In this document: positions 1 to 10,489 of the stretch, one piece after another
Layout of the letters: every line of letters begins with the position of its first letter
How positions within the stretch are numbered: the first letter of the stretch is position 1
NCBI RefSeq assembly: GCF_046630445.1
Contig: NC_092333.1
Location: forward strand, 101,778,501-101,842,500
Length of the DNA: 64,000 nucleotides
Reading direction: 5' to 3'
DNA from: Rutidosis leptorrhynchoides
Taxonomy: Eukaryota > Streptophyta > Magnoliopsida > Asterales > Asteraceae
Made by a program: the position numbers and the translations under genes
The notes under the pieces: model-generated
What the model was told of the DNA's origin: nothing
Databases searched by the model: none
The model's input: the letters and a program-made list of their open reading frames with translations, nothing else

Positions 1-1409
1 ATTCCTAGGATTTTACGTTCAATGGTAATGAACGCATTGAAAATAGGGTTTTCAGAAAACAAATCGGTTTGTAATTTTGATCAAAATATTTTCTCGTTTA
101 AGCTCGAGTTTAGATATCATTGAATTCCATGAGTTTGAATTCTCAATCTTTAAGGTCAATCTCTTGGATTGAGTAATATCAGTCTTAAAAGCTGATTTTT
201 AATCTTTAAGGAGATTATCCTTTCTGGGGATCTGATTTATTAGTCTTATCCAGCTAATTTGCATGGTGCCCCCCCATTGTACGAGATAAATCCTTCTCAT
301 GGTTAGGATAAATCTGACCACTTGGCGACCCTGTTTAATGCTGAGGTCCGTGGATTTCCTGCTGATTTTAGTGATGACTTTTCTAGATTTTTCGTCAACC
401 TACAGCTGGTCTGGACGACAACTTCATGACCTAAATCAAGAAGCGCGTTTCTTTTTCGGAAGACTTTACTTCCTTTTAATGATGGAATTGATTCATCGTG
501 TAGATCCATCTCTTCTTTTCTTTCATCGGGTAAAACAGTTTAGTTTAGTCCAAAGCAAAAGTATTTTCAGTTATTTGTTACAGATATATGTGACATATGT
601 TTAAAATAACTTGGTAAATTTTCCCACACTTGGCTTTTTATTTTTCTTTTTATCGTCCTCTATTCCATTTTAAATGAATTTTGACATTTTAGTTTGTTTC
701 TTAATTTATGTTCTTTCTGAGATAACAATAATTTCGGTGTTAAAACCTAGTTTTATCGTTCATAAATATGTATAAACATGATTTGAATTCATTTAATTAA
801 AAAATTTTACTAGAATTGGGTAGTCAGTATATAAGACTAGGGCTGTTCTTTTTTATCAGAGAGCACTAGATTCTAATACAACTACTGCTTTACTAGTATT
901 TTTAATGGTAACCAAGTGTATAAAGTAAAAAATTTTTAAAATCCGAAAGAATTTAACCCCTTCCCACACTTAAGATCTTGCAATGCCCTCATTTGCAAGA
1001 AATCAGTAACAATTTAAATTATTGAGGGTGATTTGTGTGAAAATGATTAAATTTTTACCAAAGTTTCCAAATATATTGGCGTTTGTTTGCTGAATGATAA
1101 ATGGTGCACATCATTTGTTCATTCCGTCTTGTTGTTATTTCACATATATTTTGCATCTTGTCGTCAAAATTAGTTGCTTTTGCTGAACTTAATGCCAGTC
1201 TTTGAAAATGCGTTGTTTTACCCTGTTGTGTACATAAGATAAACTGCAAACATATATACATATTTTTGAAGTTTGGTATATTATCCCACATTCAAAAATT
1301 ATTAAAATCTAAGAATAAAAGTTAGATAATTATAAAAATGATTACAATATTAACAAAAGTATTAAACGTATCAATAATTACAAATTACAAAAAAATAATA
1401 ATAAGTAAA
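1..1409 (-). other. Athila-1 3' internal noncoding region
   Basis: AT-rich region between the third ORF and the off-window 3' LTR, colinear with 40887-42418 of Athila-2. No coding frame is convincing. On the minus strand it carries the purine-rich motif AAGTGTGGGRA twice, near 621-637 and 961-976. The same motif abuts the 3' LTR in Athila-2, so these look like extra polypurine-tract copies. Confidence 0.6.
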
Positions 1410-2756
1410 CTAAGGATGATATTGGTACCAATAGGGGTTCCAGGCATAACCATAAGTGCTATAGAATGCTTCGGCAGGGTCATACGTAGGATATGGTGGC
1501 TGCATCTCTATAGACCAAGGAGGGAAGACGGGTTTCGGTGTAGGAATATAGTTTCTACCTATATGTTGGCAATGAGCTATGATCTGGTTCTGATGAACTT
1601 GCCAATCTTCAAATGCTCTCTGTCTAGCATTTTCGTATTCCTGAGAAGCTATAAACCTATGCATTTCTTGCATCTCATTCCCCCCTCCTACATTACCTTG
1701 CTGCTGGTTTCTCTCCACCTGTGGATGTCTACCATGGTATCGTACTGCGGCGTTATTTCGCCTCTTCAAAACTTTCGCACCATGGTATACATTTAAACCT
1801 ATAGTATCGTGGGGTTCCGGCTCTTCTAGTAATAATCCCCCCCGACTTATATCCACACCGAGATATTCACCAATCAAAGTAATAAAAATACCACCTCCTA
1901 TTATGCTATGTGGTCGCATCCCCCGAACCATAGCTGATAAATAATAACCCACACAATATGGTATACTTACAGCGCTTTGTGGGTCTCGAATACACATATG
2001 GTAAAACAAATCCTGTTCCTTTACTTTTTCTTTGTTCTTACCCCTTTGTGTAATCGAATTAGCTAAAAACCTATGTATCACTCTTAATTCGGCTCTATCT
2101 ATATCCAAATAAGAGTAATTTCCTCCTTTGAAACGGTGATGGCTTGTCATTTGACTCCACACACCGTGTGTATCAAAATTTTCATCTATCTTTCTACCGT
2201 TTAGTATCAATCCTCTACAATCGGCAGACGCTAACTCCTCAGGCGTATATATACGTAAAGCCTGAGCCATGTCCAGTAAAGACATGTGGCGCATCGAACC
2301 GCCTAACAAAAATCTAATAAAAGAACGATCAGTTAAACTAGCTACCCGATCATTCAACTCTATACTACATAACAATTCTTCACACCATACTTTATATACA
2401 GGTCTACGTATGGTGAATAAACATATCCAGTCATTAAAAGAAGAATTACCATACCTCTGTACAAGTAATTCCCTAATTGGCCCGGCCAATTCTACAGCTT
2501 CTAAGGGTCCCCATTTTATGACCCTCGGTACCTCAACAACCTTAGAATGAAGAGTATGCAAACCCCGTTGATATTTTGGATAATCTATCCAAAGTCTGTT
2601 AAATCTCAGGTTCGGGTGCAACTCTTCCAAGTGCATATCGGAAACGGTCATGACTGGATGAGGTACATCATGCTTGTAGTAGTTATCCACCTCCTGTTGT
2701 TCCAAATTCTCAGCAGGAGCATTGCGGGCTTGGGATGAAGATTCACCCCTTTCATT
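1410..2756 (-). CDS. Athila-1 third ORF (ATHILA ORF-1-like, envelope position)
   Basis: About 449 residues of unknown function encoded downstream of pol, where Athila elements carry an envelope-like ORF. The frame has no ATG at its beginning (first in-frame ATG is about codon 38), but it starts immediately after a good splice acceptor, TTTTGCAG, at 2757. It is therefore probably the second exon of a spliced message. The sequence has a Ser/Gln/Glu-rich start, a globular part containing FLLGGSMRHMSL near residues 151-162 that recalls the Pfam ATHILA ORF-1 family, and a moderately hydrophobic stretch near 263-302 that might be membrane-associated. It ends in a Gln/Pro/Tyr-rich tail. The frame is intact here and broken in Athila-2. 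Family assignment is from recalled similarity; an envelope function is not shown. Confidence 0.7.
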   Translation of the reverse strand, partial: NERGESSSQARNAPAENLEQQEVDNYYKHDVPHPVMTVSDMHLEELHPNLRFNRLWIDYPKYQRGLHTLHSKVVEVPRVIKWGPLEAVELAGPIRELLVQRYGNSSFNDWICLFTIRRPVYKVWCEELLCSIELNDRVASLTDRSFIRFLLGGSMRHMSLLDMAQALRIYTPEELASADCRGLILNGRKIDENFDTHGVWSQMTSHHRFKGGNYSYLDIDRAELRVIHRFLANSITQRGKNKEKVKEQDLFYHMCIRDPQSAVSIPYCVGYYLSAMVRGMRPHSIIGGGIFITLIGEYLGVDISRGGLLLEEPEPHDTIGLNVYHGAKVLKRRNNAAVRYHGRHPQVERNQQQGNVGGGNEMQEMHRFIASQEYENARQRAFEDWQVHQNQIIAHCQHIGRNYIPTPKPVFPPWSIEMQPPYPTYDPAEAFYSTYGYAWNPYWYQYHP

Positions 2757-4598
2757 CTGCAAAACACATCAAACACAATTTTTGTGCATCCAAATATGCA
2801 TTAGTGTCAGCAAAATCATCAATCAAAATAATTACAATGACATTATCAATTTATATCAAACTTAAGCTCATTTTCACATTTTTATCAAATCTACACTTTT
2901 TCATATAAGCATATACGAAAATGTTCGCCAAGTTCATAAGCATTCAACTCAAATAACATGTCAAAATAATCATTACTAGCAATCAAACAAGTCTCAAATG
3001 GCATTATCTTTCAAAAATCAAGTTCATGAATTTTAGACTTGAAAAAGTCCACTTTAATTCTCAAAATCATGTTTAGGCTCAAAGTTTGGATCATTTAACT
3101 ACCTAGACATGTTACACTACTCAATTTAGTAACAATTCATGACAAAAATCGGCCATAACCTGCTTATATCAAAAAGCCCCAAATTTTCTCAAGAACACAA
3201 ACCCTAGATTATTCAAAATTTGAAGTTTAAGGCTTCTAATCATGTTAAACAGCATCAATCTAGGTTATACAAGCATAATACATAAACAATTTAAGTCTAA
3301 TTACACTAAAAAGCATCAAAATCAAATTGGGGAAAAAATAGCTCAAGAACATCAAATTTCGAATTAAATGGTGTTTAGGTGTAGAAATTTACCGTTTTTC
3401 TTGAGTAATTCTTAGATAGCATCCTTCTCAACATGATTTTAGCAAAAAATTTGGTGATTAACGGTTAAAAATTGGGATTTTTGGGGGTGGTTTTCGGGTT
3501 TTTTCGCAGCTATTTTCGCAGTGTTTTTATTGTTTTGGGGTTGGGACTGATCTGTTGTTCGGTTATATTTTTTTCTGATTTTTAGTCCCTCCGCGAGTCG
3601 CGGGGATTTACCCTCCAAACTCCGCGACTCGCGGAGTTTGCTCTTTTTTTTTTTTTTTTTATAATCTTTAACTTATAAAACAATTAAGTATTTAATTTTA
3701 AAATTTTGTTTCCCTTGTTATTTAGGACGAGGTCGTTTCGGATCGATGTCCTAGTCCGTCCTTCGACAAAATTTTAAAATTTGTCTTTTTGTAGCGATTG
3801 TTTTAAAAGCTAAGATTTTTGGGTTTTTTAATATTTTTGGCATACTTTAAATTAATAAGATTAAAAATAATGATAATAAAAGTTCTCGTCCCTCCCTTGG
3901 GTAAAGCAATTTCGGTTCAAAGACCTAGTCTTCAACTTACGACGAATTTTAAAAATCATATTCTTAACTTAATGAGATAAAGTAAATTTTTGTTTTTAAA
4001 TTCACACAACTTAAATATAAAATTCAAAATTAATATTAAAAATTCACACCAAACTTAAAATTTGAAATGCATAAAATTAAAAATTTATATTTTAAAAATT
4101 AAAAGTTCACACCAAACTTAATTTAAAAATTTATAAATTCATATCAAACTTATATTAATTTTTCAAATATTTACAATTTTAAATATATTGTTTTTACAGA
4201 GTTTACAATATTAATTTAAGATTTAAATATTAAGATTAAAAACATGGTAAAAATAAAATTAAAAATCTTTTTGTCTTTTTATCCCACTTTAATCAATAAA
4301 ATATTATCAAAAATATGCGCCCCTCTTTTTGGTAAAGTAATTTCGGTTCCAAGACCTAATTTAACTCATGACGAATTTTTGAAATATTTTGGGTTGATTG
4401 ATTAAAGATATTTATACCTTAAGAATAAACGTTAAATTTCGCAGTGATGTAATAAATTTTTGAATGATATCAATAATTTCGGTCGCCAAACCTAATTTTA
4501 TTTAATACCAATTTAATACTTTTTAGCGAACAAATTAGCGTTTATTATCAAAAGGTTAAAAATAAAAAAAAATAAAAATAAAAACTGTACAGACATAC
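2757..4598 (-). other. Putative intron between small ORF and third ORF (Athila-1)
   Basis: 1842 bp of AT-rich noncoding DNA. On the minus strand it begins with the donor CAG|GTATGT at 4598-4599 and ends with acceptor TTTTGCAG at 2757. Athila-2 keeps both sites (donor CAG|GTAAGT at 45502-45503, acceptor at 43762). It contains a paired GC palindrome at 3589-3636. Splicing of the third ORF has been reported for the related barley element BAGY-2; here it is inferred from sequence only. Confidence 0.55.
3589..3636. repeat. Paired GC palindrome module, internal copy (Athila-1)
   Basis: Two copies of the palindromic core CCGCGANTCGCGG start 31 bp apart: CTCCGCGAGTCGCGG at 3589 and CTCCGCGACTCGCGGAG at 3620. 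The central bases are G and C, so the two copies can also pair with each other as a stem of about 15 bp with a short loop. They stand out sharply from AT-rich surroundings. Confidence 0.85.
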
Positions 4599-4640
4599 CT
4601 GTGAAATAGATTTCTTAGTTATATGATCTATCCCATTCAT
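4599..4640 (-). other. Putative short upstream exon of the third ORF (Athila-1)
   Basis: An ATG at 4640 (minus strand) opens 14 codons that reach the donor at 4599 in phase 0. The third-ORF frame resumes in phase 0 after the acceptor at 2757. The exon overlaps the 3' end of the small zinc-knuckle ORF in another frame. Athila-2 has the equivalent 14 codons at 45503-45544 with the same phase. It would supply the start codon that the third ORF lacks. This is a sequence prediction only. Confidence 0.5.
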
Positions 4641-5031
4641 AAGATAGTCGGTTTAATTGATTTTCCATGGCTACATAGGCGTAACCTCGAGCATTCAGTG
4701 TCTTTTCTTCTAAACATATGAACGGTCCGTCTCTGCATAAAGTAACAAATTCGGTATTTGAATAGGTTTGATTATTTGAACATTTACCTCCATGTGACCA
4801 TTTTCCGCATTTGTGACATCGTTCTAGGTGTCGTGCTCTTCTTTTCACTGCGGATTTTGATTTTCTTTTACCAAATTGTAACTTATTATCTTCGCATCTG
4901 GATTCTTTTCTAACTCCGTCCATTCTTTCTCTGATTACTGATACTAATTCGCTCGGTAGTATGTCATTATTACGTTTAGTGATCAAAGCGTGTAGCATTA
5001 GACCATGGTTTAGTTCACAGGCAGTCTTCAT
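4615..5031 (-). CDS. Small zinc-knuckle basic protein (Athila-1)
   Basis: 138 codons from an ATG, between pol and the third ORF. A Lys/Arg-rich segment (about residues 54-71) precedes one CCHC-type knuckle, C72-X2-C75-X4-H80-X3-C84. Such a combination usually binds nucleic acid, so an RNA-binding or nucleocapsid-like accessory role is plausible but inferred. The C-terminus is acidic/aromatic. The ORF is conserved in position and length in Athila-2 (45519-45935), where one CAA codon has become TAA. Its end overlaps the predicted short exon of the third ORF. I do not recognise a named family. It could alternatively be an exon spliced onto something else. Confidence 0.6.
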   Translation of the reverse strand: MKTACELNHGLMLHALITKRNNDILPSELVSVIRERMDGVRKESRCEDNKLQFGKRKSKSAVKRRARHLERCHKCGKWSHGGKCSNNQTYSNTEFVTLCRDGPFICLEEKTLNARGYAYVAMENQLNRLSYEWDRSYN

Positions 5032-5335
5032 TTCGTAAAAACCTAAAAAAAATAAAAATTCAGAATGGGGGGAGAAGACTAGTTCTTTAGGGTCTGCTAG
5101 GGAAAGACCATTCGGGTTCCATTTTCGAGAACTACACGAAAACAGACAATCTAACTCTAACAGAAATACATATTATCCTTTAAAGACTTGATTCTCCCCA
5201 CACTTAGTTAGCTGTGGTGTCGAAATTGTGATTAACTTTGTTGTCGACTTCCATCGGACCATGTATGTAATGTTTAACTCTGTGACCATTAACTTTAAAT
5301 TCAATCCCATTTGAATTTATCAATTCTATCGTTCC
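5032..5335 (-). other. pol-small ORF spacer with readable pol extension
   Basis: The pol frame stays open past its TAA at 5336-5338 to a TAA at 5204-5206, and similar codons are readable in Athila-2. The present pol stop is therefore probably a mutation, and the ancestral C-terminus was about 44 residues longer. A PPT-like motif GTGTGGGGAGAAT lies on the minus strand around 5190-5205. The rest is noncoding. Confidence 0.55.
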
Positions 5336-8300
5336 TTATGGGAAAACTCTTTTGACTATGAATGGTCCAGACCATCTTGATTTCAATTTTCCAGGAAATA
5401 GCTTGAATCGTGAATTGAAAAGAAGAACTCTGTCTCCTTCTTTAAATTCTTTTGAACTTCTGATTCTTTTATCATGCCATTTCTTCATTCTTTCTTTATA
5501 GATTAACGAATTTTCGTATGCTTCATGTCTTAATTCTTCTAATTCGTTTAGTTGACTTAATCGTAGACGTCCGGCTTCATGTAAATCAAGATTACATGTT
5601 TTCAAAGCCCAAAATGCTTTGTGTTCAATTTCTACTGGAAGATGACATGCTTTTCCATAAACAAGTCTAAAAGGTGTGGTTCCAATTGGAGTTTTGTAGG
5701 CTGTTCTAAAAGCCCAGAGTGCATCCTCCAATTTAATGGACCATTCCTTCGGATTTGATCCTACGGTTTTCTCTAGAATACGTTTTAAAGCTCGGTTTGT
5801 ATTTTCAACTTGTCCACTTGTTTGTGGATGATATGCGGTGGAGATTTTATGAGTTACTCCATATCTTTTAAGAACTTTCTCAAGTTGATTATTACAAAAA
5901 TGAGTACCCCGATCACTTATTAAAGCTTTCGGTGTTCCAAACCTTGCAAAAAGACGTTTTAAAAAGTTGACTACAACTCGTGCATCGTTAGTTGGGAGAG
6001 CTTGTGCTTCCGCCCATTTAGATACATAATCAATGGCTACGAGTATATATAGATTATTATGAGATTTTGGAAATGGACCCATAAAGTCAATACCCCAAAT
6101 GTCAAATACTTCACATACTTGGATGACATTTTGTGGCATTTCATCACGTTGACTTATTTTTCCGGCCCTTTGACATGCATCACAAGATTTGCAAAGAAGG
6201 TGTGCGTCTTTGTAAATTGTAGGCCAATAGAATCCAGCTTCATAAACTTTTCTTGCTGTTAGTTGAGGCCCATAATGCCCTCCTGTTGGTCCTGTGTGAC
6301 AATGGTTTAAAATTTTACTAGCTTCATCTCCAAATACACATCGGCGTATTATTCCATCGGGACAACTTTTAAACAGATGTGGATCTTCCCAGAAATAGTG
6401 TTTTATATCACTGAAGAATTTCTTTCGTCTTTGGTACGATAATCCTTTTTCAAGGAATCCACAAACTAAGTAGTTTGCATTGTCTGCAAACCATGGGATT
6501 TCTTTATAATCTATCTTCAATAGATATTCATCAGGAAAGTTGTCTTGTATGGCTGATTCATTCAGAACTTCTAATTCGGGATTTTCAAGACGAGAAAGAT
6601 GATCAGCGGCGAGATTTTCTGCTCCTCTTTTATCTCGAATTTCAATATCAAACTCTTGTAAGAGTAAGATCCAACGGATTAATCTTGGTTTAGCATCTTG
6701 TTTTGAAAATAGGTATCTAAGAGCAGAATGGTCGGTATAGACCACCGTTTTTGCTAGAACGAGATATGATCGAAATTTGTCAAAAGCAAAGACAATAGCA
6801 AGGAGTTCTTTTTCAGTAGTTGTATAGTTCGTTTGTGCTCCTTGTAACGTCTTACTAGCATAATATATAGGTTGAAATCGTTTTTCAATCCTTTGTCCTA
6901 AAACGGCTCCCATTGCAAAATCACTTGCATCGCACATTAGTTCAAATGGTAGATTCCAATTTGGTGTTATCATGATCGGTGCATTAGTGAGTTTTTCTTT
7001 AAGAATATTAAAAGATTTGATACACTCATCTGAAAAGATGAATGGCGCATCCTTTTCTAGGAGTTTATTCATAGGAGTGGCAATTTTAGAAAAATCTTTT
7101 ATGAAACGTCGGTAAAAACCGGCATGCCCTAGAAAACTCCTAACTCCTCTAATATTGGTGGGATGTGGAAGTTTAGCAATTACATCTACTTTAGCTCTAT
7201 CCACTTCAATTCCTTCTTTTGAAATTTTATGTCCAAGAACGATGCCTTCTTTAACCATGAAATGGCATTTCTCCCAATTAAGTACTAGATTTGATTTTTC
7301 GCATCTAATTAGCATTCGTTCCAGATTAACTAGACATGATTTAAATGTATCACCGAAGACTGAAAAGTCATCCATGAATACTTCCATGCATTCTTCTATC
7401 ATGTCGTGAAAAATCGCCATCATACACCTTTGAAAGGTTGCAGGGGCGTTACAAAGTCCAAATGGCATGCATTTGTAAGCAAAAGTACCATAAGGGCACG
7501 TGAATGTGGTTTTCTCTTGGTCCTCGGGTGCTATTGGAATTTGAAAATATCCGGAAAATCCATCTAGAAAACAATAGTAACTATTTCCGGCTAATCTTTC
7601 GAACATTTGATCTATGAAAGGTAAGGGAAAGTGATCTTTTCTGGTGGCATCATTTAATTTTCTATAATCAATACATACACGCCATCCTGTTACAGTCCTA
7701 GTAGGAATAAGCTCATTTTTCTCATTTGTAATGACAGTCATGCCACCCTTCTTAGGCACGCATTGAACTGGGCTTACCCATGGGCAATCAGAAATTGGAT
7801 ATATCAAACCTGCATCTAGCAGTTTAATAATCTCTTTCTTAACTACATCTTGCATATTAGGATTTAGTCTTCGTTGGCGTTGCACATACGTTTTATGACC
7901 TTCTTCCATAAGGATTTTATGTGTGCAATACGAAGGACTTATTTCTTTAATATCATGAATCTTCCATGCAATGGCTGGTTTATGAGCTTTCAACACAGAA
8001 ATGAGTTGTGATTTCTCATTTTCAGTAAGAGAAGACGATATTATTACAGGTAATTCAGATTCACCATGTAAATAAGCGTATTCCAAATGGTTTGGAAGTG
8101 GCTTTAACTCTAATTTCGGAGGTTCTTCTATCGATGATTTATATCGATATCTGTCTTCTTCTTTTAGCATTTGAATTTCTTCTGTTGTTGGTTCATATCC
8201 ATTAGCTATAAGTGTAGCTAACATTTCAGCTTCATCAATTGGTTCATTAACTTCTCCTAAAGAACATTCTCCTGTTCCTTTTAATTCTGGAAATTCTTCT

Positions 8301-10489
8301 AATAATTCTGCATGTGCATCTATAGTTTGAATATAATAACATGTATCATCTGCAGATTGTGGTTGTTGCATTGCTCTATCAACTGAAAAGGTAACACTCT
8401 CGTCCTCTATACTTAGGGTCAGTTTCTTACCGAACACGTCTATCATTGCTTTAGCCGTGTTTAAGAATGGTCTTCCTAATATGAGAGGAACTTGAGAATC
8501 TTCTTCCATGTCCAAGACAACAAAATCTACTGGAAATACTAAAGTACCAACTTTAACTAGCATGTTCTCCATTATCCCTCTAGGATATTTTATTGATCGA
8601 TCGGCTAGTTGTATGCTTATTCTTGTTGGTTTCAATTCTCCAAGGTCTAGTTTAGCGTATAGTGAATACGGCATTAGATTTATACTAGCACCTAAGTCTG
8701 CCAATGCTTCTATTGAACTAAGACTACCCAGAAAACATGGAATTGTGAAACTTCCTGGATCAGATAGTTTTTCTGGTATCTTATTCAACAGCACTGCTGA
8801 ACAATTAGCATTCATAGTAACAGCCGAGAGTTCTTTCATTTTCTTTCTATTTGAGATTAGATCTTTCAAGAATTTAGCATATCTAGGCATTCCTGAAATC
8901 ACATCAATGAAAGGAAGATTTACATTTATCTGTTTAAACATATCCAAGAATTTGGATTGCTCGGCTTCAAGTTTCTCTTTCTTCATTTTACTCGGATAAG
9001 GAAGTGGTGGTTGGTATGGTTTAACATAAGGTTTATCCTTAACTGTGTTATCTTCATTAACCTTTTCAACTACCGGTTCTTTTTCCTTATCTTGATCAGG
9101 TTGTGGTTCTTGTGGAGTAGGAATGGTTTCATCAGAAGTTACAGGTATTTCAGGTGGTTTAAGTGTTGTACCACTTCTTGTGGTAATAGCTTTAGCTGTT
9201 TCATTCCGGGGGTTAGCATTTGTATCGCTAGGTAGACTTCCCGGTTTTCTTTCACCTATTAACCTTGCTAGGTTACTTACTTCTTGTTCCAGATTTTGAA
9301 TAGAAGCTTGTTGATTTCTAAATGCTTGAGCATTTTGTTCATTTGTTTGTTTTTGAGATGTGAAAAATTGCGTTTGAGTTTCAACTAGCTTCGTCATCAT
9401 ATCTTCTAAATTCGGCTTTTTATCATCGGTTTGTTGTGGTGGTTTGTTTTGAAAATTAGGTCTTTGCTGGTTGTAAGTATTATTGGATACTTGTTGATTG
9501 CTAGGACCTTGTTGGTTGTTGTATGGAATATTTCGGTTATAATTCTGGTTTTGATTGTAAATCGGTCTTGGCGGTTGATAATTATTCTGATAATTATTTC
9601 CAGGCCTTTGGTTTATGTATGAAATATTCTCTCTTTGTTCCATTGTTAATTCAATACTGAGACAATCTTTTGTCAAATGTGGTCCTCCACACTGCTCACA
9701 ACTAATTCGTATTGAGTGAATATCTTTAGTCATCTTTTCCATTCGTCGTTCCACAGCATCTATCTTTGCGGAAATGGAATCTAAGTCATGGCTAGAATCG
9801 GCTCTAGCTGCTTTAGATGATCTAATGATATCTTTTTCTTGGTGCCACTCATGTGAGTGGGAAGCAGTGTTATCAATAATTTTGTAAGCACCAGTTTCGG
9901 TTTTCTTCATAATAGAACCACCAGCTGCTATATCTACGTCTTTTCTTGTAGTGATGTCGCATCCTTGGTAGAATATTTGTACTATTTGACAGGTGTCTAA
10001 ACCATGTTGCGGACATCCTCTTAATAACTTTCCATATCTTGTCCACGCCTCATATAGAGTTTCATTTGGTTTCTGTGTGAACGTAACAATTTCTGCTTGA
10101 AGTCTTACGGCTTTAGATGCAGGAAAGAATTGTTTAAGAAATTTGTCAATTAAAACATCCCATGTATCAATCGCCCCTTCAGGTAACGATTCCAACCAAT
10201 CTTTGGCTTCTCCCTTTAAAGTCCAGGGAAATAACATGAGATATATCTGTTCATCCTCCACTTCTCGGATTTTAAATAGTGTGCAGATCCTATTAAAGGT
10301 ACGTAGATGTTCATTTGGATCTTCCTTCGGCGCACCACTAAATTGGCATTGATTAGTCACCATGTGTAGAATTTGTCCTTTGATTTCATAATCTGGCGCA
10401 TTAATGTCTGGATGAGTAATTGCGTGACCTTGGCCAGTGCATTTAGCTCTCATTCGGTCTTCCATACTTAGAGGTTCTAGATTCTCCAT
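5336..10489 (-). CDS. Athila-1 gag-pol polyprotein
   Basis: 1717 codons without an internal stop. Order: gag (about 40-160); knuckle C264-X2-C-X3-H-X4-C276; Asn/Gln-rich linker (295-355); aspartic protease with DLGAS at 598-602; reverse transcriptase (about 860-1070) with YxDD-box variant FMDD at 1038-1041; RNase H (CDAS near 1187, TDHS near 1253); integrase with HHCC zinc finger (1396-1439) and catalytic D1468, D1526, E1562. There is no chromodomain. The products make virus-like particles, copy the RNA to DNA and integrate it. The listed start is the first ATG of this open stretch, but related codons continue upstream to an ATG near 10811. A TGA at 10538-10540 and a T-run frameshift block them, so the gag N-terminus may be truncated. 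The C-terminal TAA at 5336 also looks secondary. Confidence 0.95.
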   Translation of the reverse strand: MENLEPLSMEDRMRAKCTGQGHAITHPDINAPDYEIKGQILHMVTNQCQFSGAPKEDPNEHLRTFNRICTLFKIREVEDEQIYLMLFPWTLKGEAKDWLESLPEGAIDTWDVLIDKFLKQFFPASKAVRLQAEIVTFTQKPNETLYEAWTRYGKLLRGCPQHGLDTCQIVQIFYQGCDITTRKDVDIAAGGSIMKKTETGAYKIIDNTASHSHEWHQEKDIIRSSKAARADSSHDLDSISAKIDAVERRMEKMTKDIHSIRISCEQCGGPHLTKDCLSIELTMEQRENISYINQRPGNNYQNNYQPPRPIYNQNQNYNRNIPYNNQQGPSNQQVSNNTYNQQRPNFQNKPPQQTDDKKPNLEDMMTKLVETQTQFFTSQKQTNEQNAQAFRNQQASIQNLEQEVSNLARLIGERKPGSLPSDTNANPRNETAKAITTRSGTTLKPPEIPVTSDETIPTPQEPQPDQDKEKEPVVEKVNEDNTVKDKPYVKPYQPPLPYPSKMKKEKLEAEQSKFLDMFKQINVNLPFIDVISGMPRYAKFLKDLISNRKKMKELSAVTMNANCSAVLLNKIPEKLSDPGSFTIPCFLGSLSSIEALADLGASINLMPYSLYAKLDLGELKPTRISIQLADRSIKYPRGIMENMLVKVGTLVFPVDFVVLDMEEDSQVPLILGRPFLNTAKAMIDVFGKKLTLSIEDESVTFSVDRAMQQPQSADDTCYYIQTIDAHAELLEEFPELKGTGECSLGEVNEPIDEAEMLATLIANGYEPTTEEIQMLKEEDRYRYKSSIEEPPKLELKPLPNHLEYAYLHGESELPVIISSSLTENEKSQLISVLKAHKPAIAWKIHDIKEISPSYCTHKILMEEGHKTYVQRQRRLNPNMQDVVKKEIIKLLDAGLIYPISDCPWVSPVQCVPKKGGMTVITNEKNELIPTRTVTGWRVCIDYRKLNDATRKDHFPLPFIDQMFERLAGNSYYCFLDGFSGYFQIPIAPEDQEKTTFTCPYGTFAYKCMPFGLCNAPATFQRCMMAIFHDMIEECMEVFMDDFSVFGDTFKSCLVNLERMLIRCEKSNLVLNWEKCHFMVKEGIVLGHKISKEGIEVDRAKVDVIAKLPHPTNIRGVRSFLGHAGFYRRFIKDFSKIATPMNKLLEKDAPFIFSDECIKSFNILKEKLTNAPIMITPNWNLPFELMCDASDFAMGAVLGQRIEKRFQPIYYASKTLQGAQTNYTTTEKELLAIVFAFDKFRSYLVLAKTVVYTDHSALRYLFSKQDAKPRLIRWILLLQEFDIEIRDKRGAENLAADHLSRLENPELEVLNESAIQDNFPDEYLLKIDYKEIPWFADNANYLVCGFLEKGLSYQRRKKFFSDIKHYFWEDPHLFKSCPDGIIRRCVFGDEASKILNHCHTGPTGGHYGPQLTARKVYEAGFYWPTIYKDAHLLCKSCDACQRAGKISQRDEMPQNVIQVCEVFDIWGIDFMGPFPKSHNNLYILVAIDYVSKWAEAQALPTNDARVVVNFLKRLFARFGTPKALISDRGTHFCNNQLEKVLKRYGVTHKISTAYHPQTSGQVENTNRALKRILEKTVGSNPKEWSIKLEDALWAFRTAYKTPIGTTPFRLVYGKACHLPVEIEHKAFWALKTCNLDLHEAGRLRLSQLNELEELRHEAYENSLIYKERMKKWHDKRIRSSKEFKEGDRVLLFNSRFKLFPGKLKSRWSGPFIVKRVFP

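Noticed and set aside
1338..1796. Plus-strand ORF of 152 codons
   Set aside because: Antisense of the Athila third ORF; other plus-strand ORFs across 5336-10489, 17369-21793 and 46237-51393 are likewise shadows.
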